64,000 bases of DNA from positions 1-64,000 of the forward strand of contig RFVC01000002.1 of NCBI GenBank assembly GCA_009922595.1. Reading direction: 5' to 3'. The notes below the pieces were generated by a model. It was given only the letters and a program-made list of their open reading frames with translations. It had not been told where the DNA came from and did not search any database. How positions within the stretch are numbered: position 1 is the first letter of the stretch; each line of letters opens with the position of its first letter. A program made the position numbers and the translations under genes. The stretch comes from Gammaproteobacteria bacterium (lineage in GTDB: Bacteria; Pseudomonadota; Gammaproteobacteria; Pseudomonadales; Pseudohongiellaceae). Of this stretch, positions 56,536-64,000 are shown piece by piece.

Positions 56536-57923
56536 TGGAAATGATTCCACTTCTGCTCTTTATTGCCATCTGCCTGGTTTTGATGTGCGGCTATCCAGTA
56601 GCCTTTTCCCTTGCGGGCACCTCGCTCGCCTTTGCAGCTATAGGCATGGTCACTGGCACTTTTGATGCAGCCTTTTTGAGCGCCGTGCCTAACCGGCTTT
56701 ACGGCATTATGATCAACACCAATCTTTTTGCCGTCCCCATGTTCGTCTTTATGGGCATGATGCTGGAAAAGTCCAAGATTGCTGAATCACTACTTAAAGG
56801 CATGGCGCTGCTATTTGGCAGAATGCGGGGCGGGCTTGGCATTTCCGTGATCCTGGTTGGAATGTTGCTTGCGGCAAGCACCGGTATCGTTGGTGCCACC
56901 GTCGTGACCATGGGCGTGCTGTCTCTGCCAACCATGCTGCGCGCAGGATACAGCCCGTCCCTGGCGACCGGGACTATCTGCGCTACCGGCACACTGGGCC
57001 AGATTATTCCGCCTTCAATAGCGCTGGTGCTGCTTGGCGATGTGATTTCCAACGCTTATCAACAGGCCCAACTGAGCATGGGCATTTTCAGAACGCAGAA
57101 TGTATCCGTTGGGGATCTGTTTTCCGGAGCTATGCTGCCAGGGCTCATTCTTGTTGGGCTGTATATTTTCTACATGATTGGCTCTGCCATTTTTAACCCA
57201 GAAAGCGCCCCACCTGCGAAAATCGAAGACCTGAAAAATGTTGCGGGTGGAGACGGCCTGTCGGTCATACTGAGCAAGAGCCTGTTGCCGCCGCTACTAT
57301 TGATTATTGCTGTGCTCGGTTCAATTCTTTTAGGCGCAGCAACACCCACAGAAGCTGCCGGCGTTGGCGGATTAGGTGCCATATTACTGGCGCTGATAAA
57401 GCAGCAAATTAGTTTTTCAATTCTTAAGGATGTTGCAGAATCAACGGCCAGGGTAACGGCTATGGTTTACTTGATCCTGGTAGGGGCTGCCATATTCTCA
57501 CTTGTCTTCAGAGGTTTTGGCGGCGACATTATTGTTGAGGAATTTTTTGCTGACCTGCCGGGCGGTGTTGTTATGGCTACGGTCATTGTGATGCTGGTTG
57601 TTTTCTTGCTTGGGTTTATCCTGGACTTTATTGAGATTACCTACATGGTGGTTCCTATCGTTGGGCCGGTGCTATTAGCAATGGGATTGGATCCGGTCTG
57701 GCTGGGCGTGATGCTGGCCGTAAACCTGCAGACTTCATTCCTGACACCGCCGTTCGGATTTTCACTTTTCTATTTAAGAGGGGTGGCGCCAGACTCAATC
57801 AAGACCACGCAGATATACAAAGGAGTGATTCCCTTTATTTTTATCCAGCTGATGGTGCTGGGAATGCTGACCATGTGGCCGGAGTTAGCGACATGGCTAC
57901 CCGCTAAGCTCAAGGCGGGATAG
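56532..57923 (+). CDS. dctM: TRAP transporter large permease (DctM-type)
   Basis: The large membrane subunit (463 aa) that forms the sodium-driven transport channel. It has about twelve helices; the GTFDAAFLSAVPNRLYGIM, STGIVGATVVTMGVLSLP and CATGTLGQIIPPSIALVLLGD segments are typical of DctM. Length is within the family range. It works with DctQ and the binding protein encoded next. The binding protein type suggests keto-acid substrates, but this is not certain. Confidence 0.94.
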   Translation: MMEMIPLLLFIAICLVLMCGYPVAFSLAGTSLAFAAIGMVTGTFDAAFLSAVPNRLYGIMINTNLFAVPMFVFMGMMLEKSKIAESLLKGMALLFGRMRGGLGISVILVGMLLAASTGIVGATVVTMGVLSLPTMLRAGYSPSLATGTICATGTLGQIIPPSIALVLLGDVISNAYQQAQLSMGIFRTQNVSVGDLFSGAMLPGLILVGLYIFYMIGSAIFNPESAPPAKIEDLKNVAGGDGLSVILSKSLLPPLLLIIAVLGSILLGAATPTEAAGVGGLGAILLALIKQQISFSILKDVAESTARVTAMVYLILVGAAIFSLVFRGFGGDIIVEEFFADLPGGVVMATVIVMLVVFLLGFILDFIEITYMVVPIVGPVLLAMGLDPVWLGVMLAVNLQTSFLTPPFGFSLFYLRGVAPDSIKTTQIYKGVIPFIFIQLMVLGMLTMWPELATWLPAKLKAG

Positions 57924-57941
57924 CCGAATAAAGCCTGACTC

Positions 57942-59051
57942 TCAAAGATTCCTGGCCCGCACGTACGCTTCTTCAGAAACGTCTTGGTAGGCACGGATAC
58001 TTTGTTCAAATTCGCGGTACGATGCATGAATTTCAGCTGCCGCGGAGCTGAGGTTGGCCAGTTTATCTATCTCCTCCTGGGCAATGGTGTTCAATTCCTG
58101 GAGCAAGTCATCGGGAAACTGCCTTGGCGTAATGCCGTGAGTTTGTTCCAAGTCTGACAGCGACAAGGCATTTCGCGCAGTAAATTCATTCGTCATTTCT
58201 ACTCCTGCTGCTGCCGCGGCGGTGCGCAGAACTTCCTGAAGGTAAAACGGCAGCGCCTCAAATTGCTCTTTATTAAACAAAAATTCCATTACCGCACCAG
58301 GTTCATGCCAGCCGGGGTAATAATAGTACTCCGCAATTTCATATAAACCGAAAGCCTGGTCGTTATAAGGGCCAACCCATTCCGTAGCATCAAGCACACC
58401 CGTTTGCAGCGCGGTGAATAACTCGCTGCCGGGCATATTCACTGGCACGCCACCTAGGCGGGAGAGGATATCCTGCGCTAGGCCGGGTATCCGCATTTTC
58501 AGGCCCTGGAAATCCTCCTTCGAATTGATCTCCTTGTTAAACCAGCCGCCCATCTGCACTCCGGTCGTACCGGCCGGTACCGGGATCAGGTTAAAGGGAA
58601 CATACAGTTCTTCCCAAAGCTCAAGGCCGCCTCCGTAAAGAATCCAGCTCTGCATTTCATGTCCGTTCATTCCAAACGGCAGCACCGTAAAGAACTGGGC
58701 TTCCGGTACCTTGCCTTTCCAGTAGTAAGCAGCTCCATGACCAATTTCTGCCGTGCCTGCGCTGACTGCATTAAACACTTCAAGTGCCGGCACCAGCTCA
58801 CCATCACCATAAACACGTATTTTCATGCGGCCGTTGGACATGGCTTCGACTTTTTCAGCAAATATTTCAGGGGCACGGCCTAGGGCCGGAAAGTTTTTTG
58901 GCCAGGTGGTGGCCAGTTTCCATTCATAGAACTGTTGGGACTCAGCTGCCACAGCGCCAGCGTCAGCAGGCGGAGAATCACTCCCACAGGCCTGGAGCAG
59001 CAGGGACACTACCAGTGTATAAATTGTTATGCTTATATTCCTGAGGGACAT
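57942..59051 (-). CDS. dctP: TRAP transporter substrate-binding lipoprotein (DctP/TakP-like)
   Basis: The solute receptor of the TRAP system (369 aa). A signal ending LLQAC makes it a lipoprotein rather than a freely soluble receptor, which is less common. WKLATTWPKNFPALGRAPE, VEYRGGGLELWEEL-like and YYYYPGWHEPGAVMEF elements match the TakP branch, which binds 2-oxo acids. The catalytic-type arginine that holds carboxylates is in LKMRIPGLAQDIL. Unlike the usual operon it is encoded opposite to the permeases, whose ends lie 18 nt apart. Confidence 0.92.
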   Translation of the reverse strand: MSLRNISITIYTLVVSLLLQACGSDSPPADAGAVAAESQQFYEWKLATTWPKNFPALGRAPEIFAEKVEAMSNGRMKIRVYGDGELVPALEVFNAVSAGTAEIGHGAAYYWKGKVPEAQFFTVLPFGMNGHEMQSWILYGGGLELWEELYVPFNLIPVPAGTTGVQMGGWFNKEINSKEDFQGLKMRIPGLAQDILSRLGGVPVNMPGSELFTALQTGVLDATEWVGPYNDQAFGLYEIAEYYYYPGWHEPGAVMEFLFNKEQFEALPFYLQEVLRTAAAAAGVEMTNEFTARNALSLSDLEQTHGITPRQFPDDLLQELNTIAQEEIDKLANLSSAAAEIHASYREFEQSIRAYQDVSEEAYVRARNL

Positions 59052-59106
59052 GAGCTCTTTCCTCCTGTCTTTTGTATTCTACTCTGCGGATTCAGCTTGT
59101 GGCTTT

Positions 59107-61356
59107 TTAGACCGCTTCCAGCTTGGCATAGGACATGACGAGCCACTTGCCACCTACCTCATCAAAATTTATTTGTACTCGGGCATTAGGCCCGCTACCT
59201 TCGTAATTGAGTACCACGCCTTCGCCAAACTTGGGGTGTTTCACCCGCTGCCCAAGACTGATATTTGTGCCTGAAACCGTACCGGAAGGCTCGAGACCGC
59301 CGATCATACCATGTTTGCCAGCGCTCCCACCGGGCTCGAAACCGTCCCGGCGGACTTCTCCCTTCATCCTAATTTCCTCGACCAGCTCCTCAGGAATTTC
59401 TCGTAGGAAGCGCGAGGGACGTGTCAGGGTTTCTTCACCATGCAGGCGCCTGGATTCAGCATAGGAAAGTGTGAGTTTCTGCCTTGCTCGAGTAATGCCG
59501 ACGTAGCAGAGACGCCGCTCCTCCTCAAGGCCGGCGAGGTCGTCCATGGACATTTTATGTGGGAACAGGCCCTCTTCCATGCCCGTAATAAAGACTTTAG
59601 GAAACTCGAGCCCCTTCGCCGAATGCAGTGTCATCAGCTGGACCGCATCCTCGTAATCATCGGCCTGGGCATCTCCTGCATCCAGTGCGGCCTTGTCTAG
59701 AAAGGCCGTTAAAATATCCAGCTCCGTCAGCTCCTTGTTCAGCTCCTCCGCTGACTCTTCCAGCAGCATCGCGTCTTCCTGGGGCAGGTCCTCTACTTCA
59801 AACGCTTTCGCAGCATTAACCAGTTCTTCAAGGTTCTCCAGTCGAGTGCGCGCTTTCTCGCCTCCTTCTTTTTCATGGTGTTGTATCAGTCCGCTTTGCT
59901 TAATCACGTACTCAGTGAATTCAAAAAGTTCCTTGCCTTCCAGCTGTTCGTCCATTGCATCAATCAGCGCCATGAATCCGGATACATTAAGAACTGCCCG
60001 CGAAGAAATAAGGGATGCCTGGACCGCTTTGACGGAAGCCTGCCACATAGAACAACCCTCGGCGCGGGCAATCTGGCGAATGCTGTCTACTGTCTTTGTC
60101 CCGATGCCGCGAACTGGCGTGTTGATGACCCTTTCGAAGGCCGCATCGTCATCACGGCTTCCTACCAGGCGCATATAGGCCAGTGCGTTCCGAATTTCCA
60201 AACGCTCATAAAATCGGAAGCCGCCATAAATACGGTACGGCATGTTAATTCTAAGCAGAGCTTCTTCAAGCTCGCGCGATTGAGCATTTGATCGATAGAG
60301 AATTGCCGCCTCTTCGTGTCGGTTGCCGGCATTCACCCATTTTTCGATCTGCCCGACGACGAAGCGCGCCTCATCCTGCTCATTGAAGGCCCCGTACAGT
60401 GAGATCCTTTCACCCTCCTTGTCCTCGGTCCAAAGCTCTTTGCCGAGACGGCCCGAATTTTTGGCTATCAGCTTGTTCGCTGCATTGAGAATATTGGCCG
60501 TTGAACGATAATTCTGTTCGAGCCTGACCAGATCTGCATCCGAAAAATCCTTGTCAAAATTCTGGATATTTTCTATGCGTGCGCCGCGCCAACCATATAT
60601 GGACTGGTCATCATCCCCTACCACCGTTATAAACCCGGTATGGCCTACCAGCATCCTCAGCCAGGCATACTGAATAGCATTGGTGTCCTGGAATTCATCT
60701 ACCAGGATATGACGAAATCGAGTCTGGTAGTGCCCAAGAAGTGCCGGGTGTTTCAGCCAAAGCTCATGGGAGCGCAGAAGAAGTTCACCGAAATCAACCA
60801 TGCCGCCTCTCTCGCAGGCCTCTTCATAGGCAGCATAGACGCGAATCATGACCTTCGTGAATTCCTCGCCAAAATCCTCTAGGTTAGACGCCCTGAGTCC
60901 CTCGTCTTTTTGATTATTGATGAACCACTGGCACTGTTTAGCAGGCCATTTACCTTCGTCCAGTTCAAGGTTTTTGCTAATCCGCTTAATTAAGCGCAGC
61001 TGATCGTCGGCATCTAGAATCTGAAATTTTTCCGGAAGACCGGCTTCTTGGTAGTGAGCGCGTAAAAGTCGATGAGCAAGCCCATGAAAAGTGCCAACCC
61101 ACATACCCCCTACCGGACGTTCGAGCAGTTCTTCGATACGCACCCGCATTTCATTTGCCGCCTTGTTGGTGAAGGTCACCGCCAGGATACCGTGTGGAGA
61201 AACACCCTCCATCTGAATGAGCCAGGCAATACGATGAACCAACACCCGGGTCTTGCCGCTTCCGGCTCCTGCCAGCACAAGAAGATTGCCTGGGTCTGAG
61301 GTTACTGCTTTACGCTGGTGATCGTTGAGAGGGTTAAGAATATGGGAGACATCCAT
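59107..61356 (-). CDS. uvrD: DNA helicase II UvrD
   Basis: UvrD (749 aa) is a 3'-5' SF1A helicase for nucleotide excision and mismatch repair. ATG at 61356 gives MDVSHILNPLNDHQRKAV, matching the E. coli start. Walker A GAGSGKT is at 30-36, then motifs with VDEFQDTNAIQY, VVGDDDQSIYGWRGA, LEQNYRST, VQLMTLHSAKGLEF and VGITRARQKL. The C-terminal GQRVKHPKFGEGVVLNYEGSG is the conserved Tudor-like RNA polymerase contact. Length is slightly above E. coli (720 aa). It is divergent from the cold-shock pseudogene. Confidence 0.97.
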   Translation of the reverse strand: MDVSHILNPLNDHQRKAVTSDPGNLLVLAGAGSGKTRVLVHRIAWLIQMEGVSPHGILAVTFTNKAANEMRVRIEELLERPVGGMWVGTFHGLAHRLLRAHYQEAGLPEKFQILDADDQLRLIKRISKNLELDEGKWPAKQCQWFINNQKDEGLRASNLEDFGEEFTKVMIRVYAAYEEACERGGMVDFGELLLRSHELWLKHPALLGHYQTRFRHILVDEFQDTNAIQYAWLRMLVGHTGFITVVGDDDQSIYGWRGARIENIQNFDKDFSDADLVRLEQNYRSTANILNAANKLIAKNSGRLGKELWTEDKEGERISLYGAFNEQDEARFVVGQIEKWVNAGNRHEEAAILYRSNAQSRELEEALLRINMPYRIYGGFRFYERLEIRNALAYMRLVGSRDDDAAFERVINTPVRGIGTKTVDSIRQIARAEGCSMWQASVKAVQASLISSRAVLNVSGFMALIDAMDEQLEGKELFEFTEYVIKQSGLIQHHEKEGGEKARTRLENLEELVNAAKAFEVEDLPQEDAMLLEESAEELNKELTELDILTAFLDKAALDAGDAQADDYEDAVQLMTLHSAKGLEFPKVFITGMEEGLFPHKMSMDDLAGLEEERRLCYVGITRARQKLTLSYAESRRLHGEETLTRPSRFLREIPEELVEEIRMKGEVRRDGFEPGGSAGKHGMIGGLEPSGTVSGTNISLGQRVKHPKFGEGVVLNYEGSGPNARVQINFDEVGGKWLVMSYAKLEAV

Positions 61357-61497
61357 GGCTTCGCATTCTACCAAATACGCCAGAAGCCTTGGGATAAAAA
61401 TACTAAGGAATGATGAAAAATCCGTAATTGAGTATCTAATGGCTTTTTTACTTGCTACCGTGGATCAAGGTGAGATGTTTCTCAGAAGTTGAAAAGG

Positions 61498-61526
61498 CCG
61501 GCCAGGCACCGCCAGCCGGTTTTTTT
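61498..61526 (+). terminator. Intrinsic terminator upstream of the cold-shock pseudogene
   Basis: Outer stem CCGGC (61498-61502) with GCCGG (61515-61519), inner stem GGC (61505-61507) with GCC (61511-61513), followed by a run of seven T. It ends 11 nt before the ATG at 61538, so it could end or attenuate transcription into the cold-shock frame. Confidence 0.7.
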
Positions 61527-61537
61527 AAGAAGGTGTT

Positions 61538-61756
61538 ATGTCAGAGCAAGTTGAAGGAGCCGTCAAATGGCTCAAAGATTAAAAAGGATTTGGTTTTATC
61601 GAGCAGTCAGACCGCCGGGACGTATTCGTCCATTACAGTGTAATTATCGACGATAGCCGTCGAACACTGGTTGAAGGGCAAAAGGTAATCATGGAAATTA
61701 CCCAGACTGAGACGGGTCCTCAGTCTGGAAATGTAAGCCCTGCCAATTCAGACTGA
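61538..61756 (+). pseudogene. CspA-family cold-shock gene with in-frame stop
   Basis: The frame reads VEGAVKWLKD, then TAA (61580-61582), then KGFGFIEQSDRRDVFVHYS, then LVEGQKVIMEI and so on to TGA at 61754-61756. This is a complete cold-shock domain of 72 codons with RNA-binding motifs KGFGFI and VFVHY, broken at codon 15 only. In intact family members that position is commonly E, G or A-type, and GAA-to-TAA is a single-base change. A ribosome binding site AAGAAGG precedes the ATG. A real nonsense mutation, a sequencing error or readthrough remain possible; I judge nonsense mutation or error most likely. Confidence 0.85.
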
Positions 61757-61787
61757 TTCACTAGTATTAATTTAAAGTCGGACCAAA

Positions 61788-61810
61788 AAAGCAGCCTTTC
61801 CAACTGCTTT
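61788..61810 (+). terminator. Possible terminator after the cold-shock pseudogene
   Basis: AAAGCAG (61788-61794) pairs with CTGCTTT (61804-61810) around a 9-nt loop. The 3' side has few T, so it is weak. It would end a transcript of the cold-shock gene. Confidence 0.45.
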
Positions 61811-61935
61811 ATCGCCTTCATCAATAAACATAATTTTAGTTTTGTACCCAAATTTTTCTCTCTAGGCCTCCCTTCTCTCCCCAGACAAGTCCTTTTATAC
61901 TCAAGCCTGGAATCAAGTAAGCCGGAGTATTTCCC

Positions 61936-62799
61936 CTGGAAAACACCAACCTAATCAAGGCCATTGGTGAAGCGTTGGGCGATATGCGCAAATCTGAGCG
62001 AAAAGTTGCTGATTTTGTGCTCGCCGACCCCGCCTCTGTCCTCGATATGCGCATAAAAGACCTGGCCAGCGGGTCCGACGTGAGCGAACCGACCGTAGTC
62101 AGGTTCTGCCGCGCCCTGGGTTATGACGGCTTTCAGTCATTTCGGCTGCAGTTAGCAAGATATCTGGGCAGCAGCGGCATCTACAGCCAGTTTTCTGTAA
62201 GCGATACGGACTCAATGACTGATGTCTCCCGAAAGGTTTTTGATTCAACTATTGGCTCTCTTTTGTCAGTTCGAGAAGAACTTGATATTGGCGCCCTGGA
62301 GTCTGCTATTGCTGCTCTGGCTGATGCCGAAAGAGTAGAGTTTTATGGCTTCGGCGCCTCCGGTTCTGTTGCCATTGATGCCCAGCACAAGTTTTTCCGC
62401 CTACAGATGAATGCAGCTGCTTATACCGACCCGCATATTCAGCACATGTCAGCTATCTCACTGAAAGAAAGTGATGTTGTTGTCGCCATTTCCCAGTCGG
62501 GGCGCTCCACGGCCCTTATAGAGAGCGTGAAACTGGCACGAGAAGCAGGCGCCAGGGTAATAGGGCTAGTGCCCGACGACACACCTGTCGCTGAGTTATG
62601 CGGCATACCCATTCATATCAACGTGGAGGACAGCCAGCATATGTTTACACCGGTATCATCGCGAATCGCGCACCTGGTCGTGATTGATGTATTGGCAATG
62701 GGGGTAGCACAGATGCGCAGTGGCATGCTTCAGGATCACCTGAAAAAACTGAACAGAAGTCTTAAATCATTGCGTTCACATAAACGCAAGGAAGCCTAG
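61936..62799 (+). CDS. RpiR/MurR-family transcriptional regulator (HexR-like)
   Basis: A 287-residue sugar-phosphate-responsive regulator. An HTH_6 domain carries KSERKVADFVLADP and a recognition helix SEPTVVRFCRALGYDGF; a SIS domain follows with FYGFGASGSVAIDAQHKF and VAISQSGRSTALIESVKLA, which binds phosphosugars. HexR-type members control glucose catabolism. The nearest normal start is TTG at 61975, but the family's first helix (NLIKAIGEALGDM) lies upstream. Only CTG at 61936, with GGAG 8 nt ahead, would include it, so I give that start. It is convergent with glmS with a one-base gap. A role in amino-sugar control is inference. Confidence 0.88.
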   Translation: MENTNLIKAIGEALGDMRKSERKVADFVLADPASVLDMRIKDLASGSDVSEPTVVRFCRALGYDGFQSFRLQLARYLGSSGIYSQFSVSDTDSMTDVSRKVFDSTIGSLLSVREELDIGALESAIAALADAERVEFYGFGASGSVAIDAQHKFFRLQMNAAAYTDPHIQHMSAISLKESDVVVAISQSGRSTALIESVKLAREAGARVIGLVPDDTPVAELCGIPIHINVEDSQHMFTPVSSRIAHLVVIDVLAMGVAQMRSGMLQDHLKKLNRSLKSLRSHKRKEA

Positions 62800-62800
62800 C

Positions 62801-64000
62801 TTATTCTACTGTGACCGATTTCGCTAGGTTGCGCGGTTGGTCTATATCAGTCCCCTTTATGACCGCCACGTGATAGGACAGTATCTGCAAGGGGATTGTA
62901 TAAATGATTGGAGAAAGAAAGTCGCTACAGTGTGGGACGTTAATTACCGTCGTATTTGCATCGTTATTGAAGCCCGCCTCTGCATCAGCAAATACATATA
63001 GCTGACCGCCGCGCGCACTGACCTCCTGCAGGTTAGATTTCAGCTTTTCCAGAAGTTCATCATTTGGCGCCACAGCAATAACAGGCATGTTGTCGTCAAC
63101 CAGTGCCAGAGGGCCATGTTTGAGCTCGCCCGCCGGGTAGGCCTCAGCATGAATATACGAAATTTCTTTCAATTTTAAGGCGCCTTCTTTAGAGACAGGA
63201 TACTGAACGCCGCGTCCCAAGAATAAAGAGTGTCGCTTGTCGGCGAAATCAAGGGAGATATCTCTGATTTGGTTATCCAGTGTCAGTGTCTGCTCAAGAA
63301 TGTGAGGCAGCTCATGCAGATCCGCAACAAGATTTTTTTCCTCTTCCTCGCTAAGTCCATTACGTCTGGCCAGTACGAGACAGAGCAGTGTCAGAATAGA
63401 AAGTTGAGTGGTAAAGGCCTTGGTTGATGCAACACCGATTTCCCTACCGGCCTGGGTCATGATCGCAAAATCGCTTTCCCTTTCAATTGAGCTGTTGGCC
63501 ACATTGCATATGGTCATTCGGCCGACATAGCCGGCCTCCTTGGCAAACCGGAGGGCAGCGAGTGTATCGGCTGTTTCCCCTGACTGCGATATCGTGACAA
63601 ATAAACAGTTTTTGGGCACCAGCATATTGCGGTAACGGTATTCACTGGCAATATCAACAGAGCATGGCATGCGGGCTATATTTTCAAACCAGAACTTGGC
63701 AATCATACCGGCATGGTAGCTAGTGCCACAGGCGACAATCTGGACGCTTTTTGTCTGATCGAAAATAGCCTTAGCATCGACCCCGAAAGCTTCTTCCATC
63801 ACATGGGTTTTACTGATCTTGCCCGCCAGGGTGTTAGTCACCACCTCCGGTTGTTCATAAATTTCCTTGAGCATGAAATGGCGGTAGTCGCCCTTAACTG
63901 AATCCTGGAGGTCCTGGCGTAAACGCACAATCTTGCGGTCAACTTTTTGGTCCCCATTGCTGATTTTTATCCTGTTGGCCTTTATTTCAGCAATATCACC
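62801..64000 (-). CDS. glmS: Glutamine-fructose-6-phosphate aminotransferase, C-terminal part (window edge)
   Basis: GlmS makes glucosamine-6-phosphate from fructose-6-phosphate and glutamine, the entry step of peptidoglycan and LPS amino-sugar synthesis. The window holds the last 399 codons; the frame runs open through base 64000 (GDIAEIKANRIKI) and the glutaminase domain lies beyond. The two SIS isomerase domains show ACGTSYHAGMIAKFWFE, SQSGETADTLAALRFAKE, VASTKAFTTQL, FLGRGVQYPVSKEGALKLKEISYIHAEAYPAGELKHGPLAL and the final LAKSVTVE. The internal ATG at 63928 is not the true start. It is convergent with the RpiR gene. Confidence 0.97.
   Translation of the reverse strand, partial: GDIAEIKANRIKISNGDQKVDRKIVRLRQDLQDSVKGDYRHFMLKEIYEQPEVVTNTLAGKISKTHVMEEAFGVDAKAIFDQTKSVQIVACGTSYHAGMIAKFWFENIARMPCSVDIASEYRYRNMLVPKNCLFVTISQSGETADTLAALRFAKEAGYVGRMTICNVANSSIERESDFAIMTQAGREIGVASTKAFTTQLSILTLLCLVLARRNGLSEEEEKNLVADLHELPHILEQTLTLDNQIRDISLDFADKRHSLFLGRGVQYPVSKEGALKLKEISYIHAEAYPAGELKHGPLALVDDNMPVIAVAPNDELLEKLKSNLQEVSARGGQLYVFADAEAGFNNDANTTVINVPHCSDFLSPIIYTIPLQILSYHVAVIKGTDIDQPRNLAKSVTVE

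Noticed and set aside
61580-61582. Programmed recoding of the TAA in the cold-shock gene
   Set aside because: TAA is not used for selenocysteine or pyrrolysine insertion, and no recoding signal is known in this family; mutation or sequence error is simpler.
61452-61643. Open frame across the cold-shock leader
   Set aside because: It is out of frame with the recognisable cold-shock domain and encodes nothing recognisable.

Overview
The window reads as chromosomal DNA from a free-living, probably marine, gammaproteobacterium. I infer this from housekeeping gene order that matches Pseudomonas-type chromosomes: ftsYEX next to rsmD; coaD with a YfhL ferredoxin and mutM; rpmG-rpmB-[radC]-coaBC-[dut-algC]-argB; slmA, pyrE, rph, yicC, gmk, rpoZ, spoT and recG. 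Many lipoproteins, TRAP and sodium-coupled transporters, a PQQ dehydrogenase and Tat/Sec-exported enzymes also point to a Gram-negative aerobe. The species cannot be named from the sequence. I saw no rRNA, tRNA, CRISPR array, insertion sequence or prophage.

Layout. 1-4.4 kb: an exported TPR protein with a TonB-like tail, then a two-gene molybdenum hydroxylase (iorA/iorB-like). 4.9-13.6 kb: acyltransferase, tag, ftsXEY, rsmD, RidA, an NSS transporter, coaD, a ferredoxin and mutM. 13.7-15.7 kb: an orphan hydantoinase/oxoprolinase. 16.0-29.6 kb: a same-strand run of twelve genes, almost all envelope proteins. 29.9-40.6 kb: ubiX, ribosomal proteins, coaBC, argB, slmA, pyrE/rph (reverse), yicC, gmk, rpoZ and spoT. 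40.8-49.3 kb: PQQ dehydrogenase, recG, aldehyde dehydrogenase, a dicarboxylate symporter and ubiA. 49.4-64 kb: small metabolic genes, a double-cyclophilin protein, a TRAP transporter, uvrD, a broken cold-shock gene, an RpiR regulator and the 3' part of glmS.

The most unusual region is 15.95-29.6 kb. It encodes a MotA/TolQ/ExbB-type proton-channel subunit and two von Willebrand factor A (VWA) proteins. The N-terminal membrane segments of both VWA proteins share the 11-residue motif FLDVMSCGFGA, which looks like the proton-carrying helix of ExbD/TolR. It also encodes a membrane-anchored TPR protein, a membrane-anchored PEGA-repeat protein ending in a formylglycine-synthase-like domain without its two catalytic cysteines, a divergent Hsp70/actin-like protein with an FHA-like tail, a small acidic exported protein, four outer-membrane-type lipoproteins and an M48 metallopeptidase lipoprotein. 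My inference is a proton-motive-force-driven envelope machine in which VWA domains replace the usual ExbD/TolR periplasmic domain. I know of no established function for this set.

Three gene relics were found by translating gaps. A radC C-terminal fragment (31425-31634) and an algC N-terminal fragment (32945-33088) sit exactly where conserved synteny expects radC and algC, and dut is missing from its usual place. A CspA-family gene (61538-61756) has one in-frame TAA at codon 15. These suggest ongoing local gene loss in this lineage.
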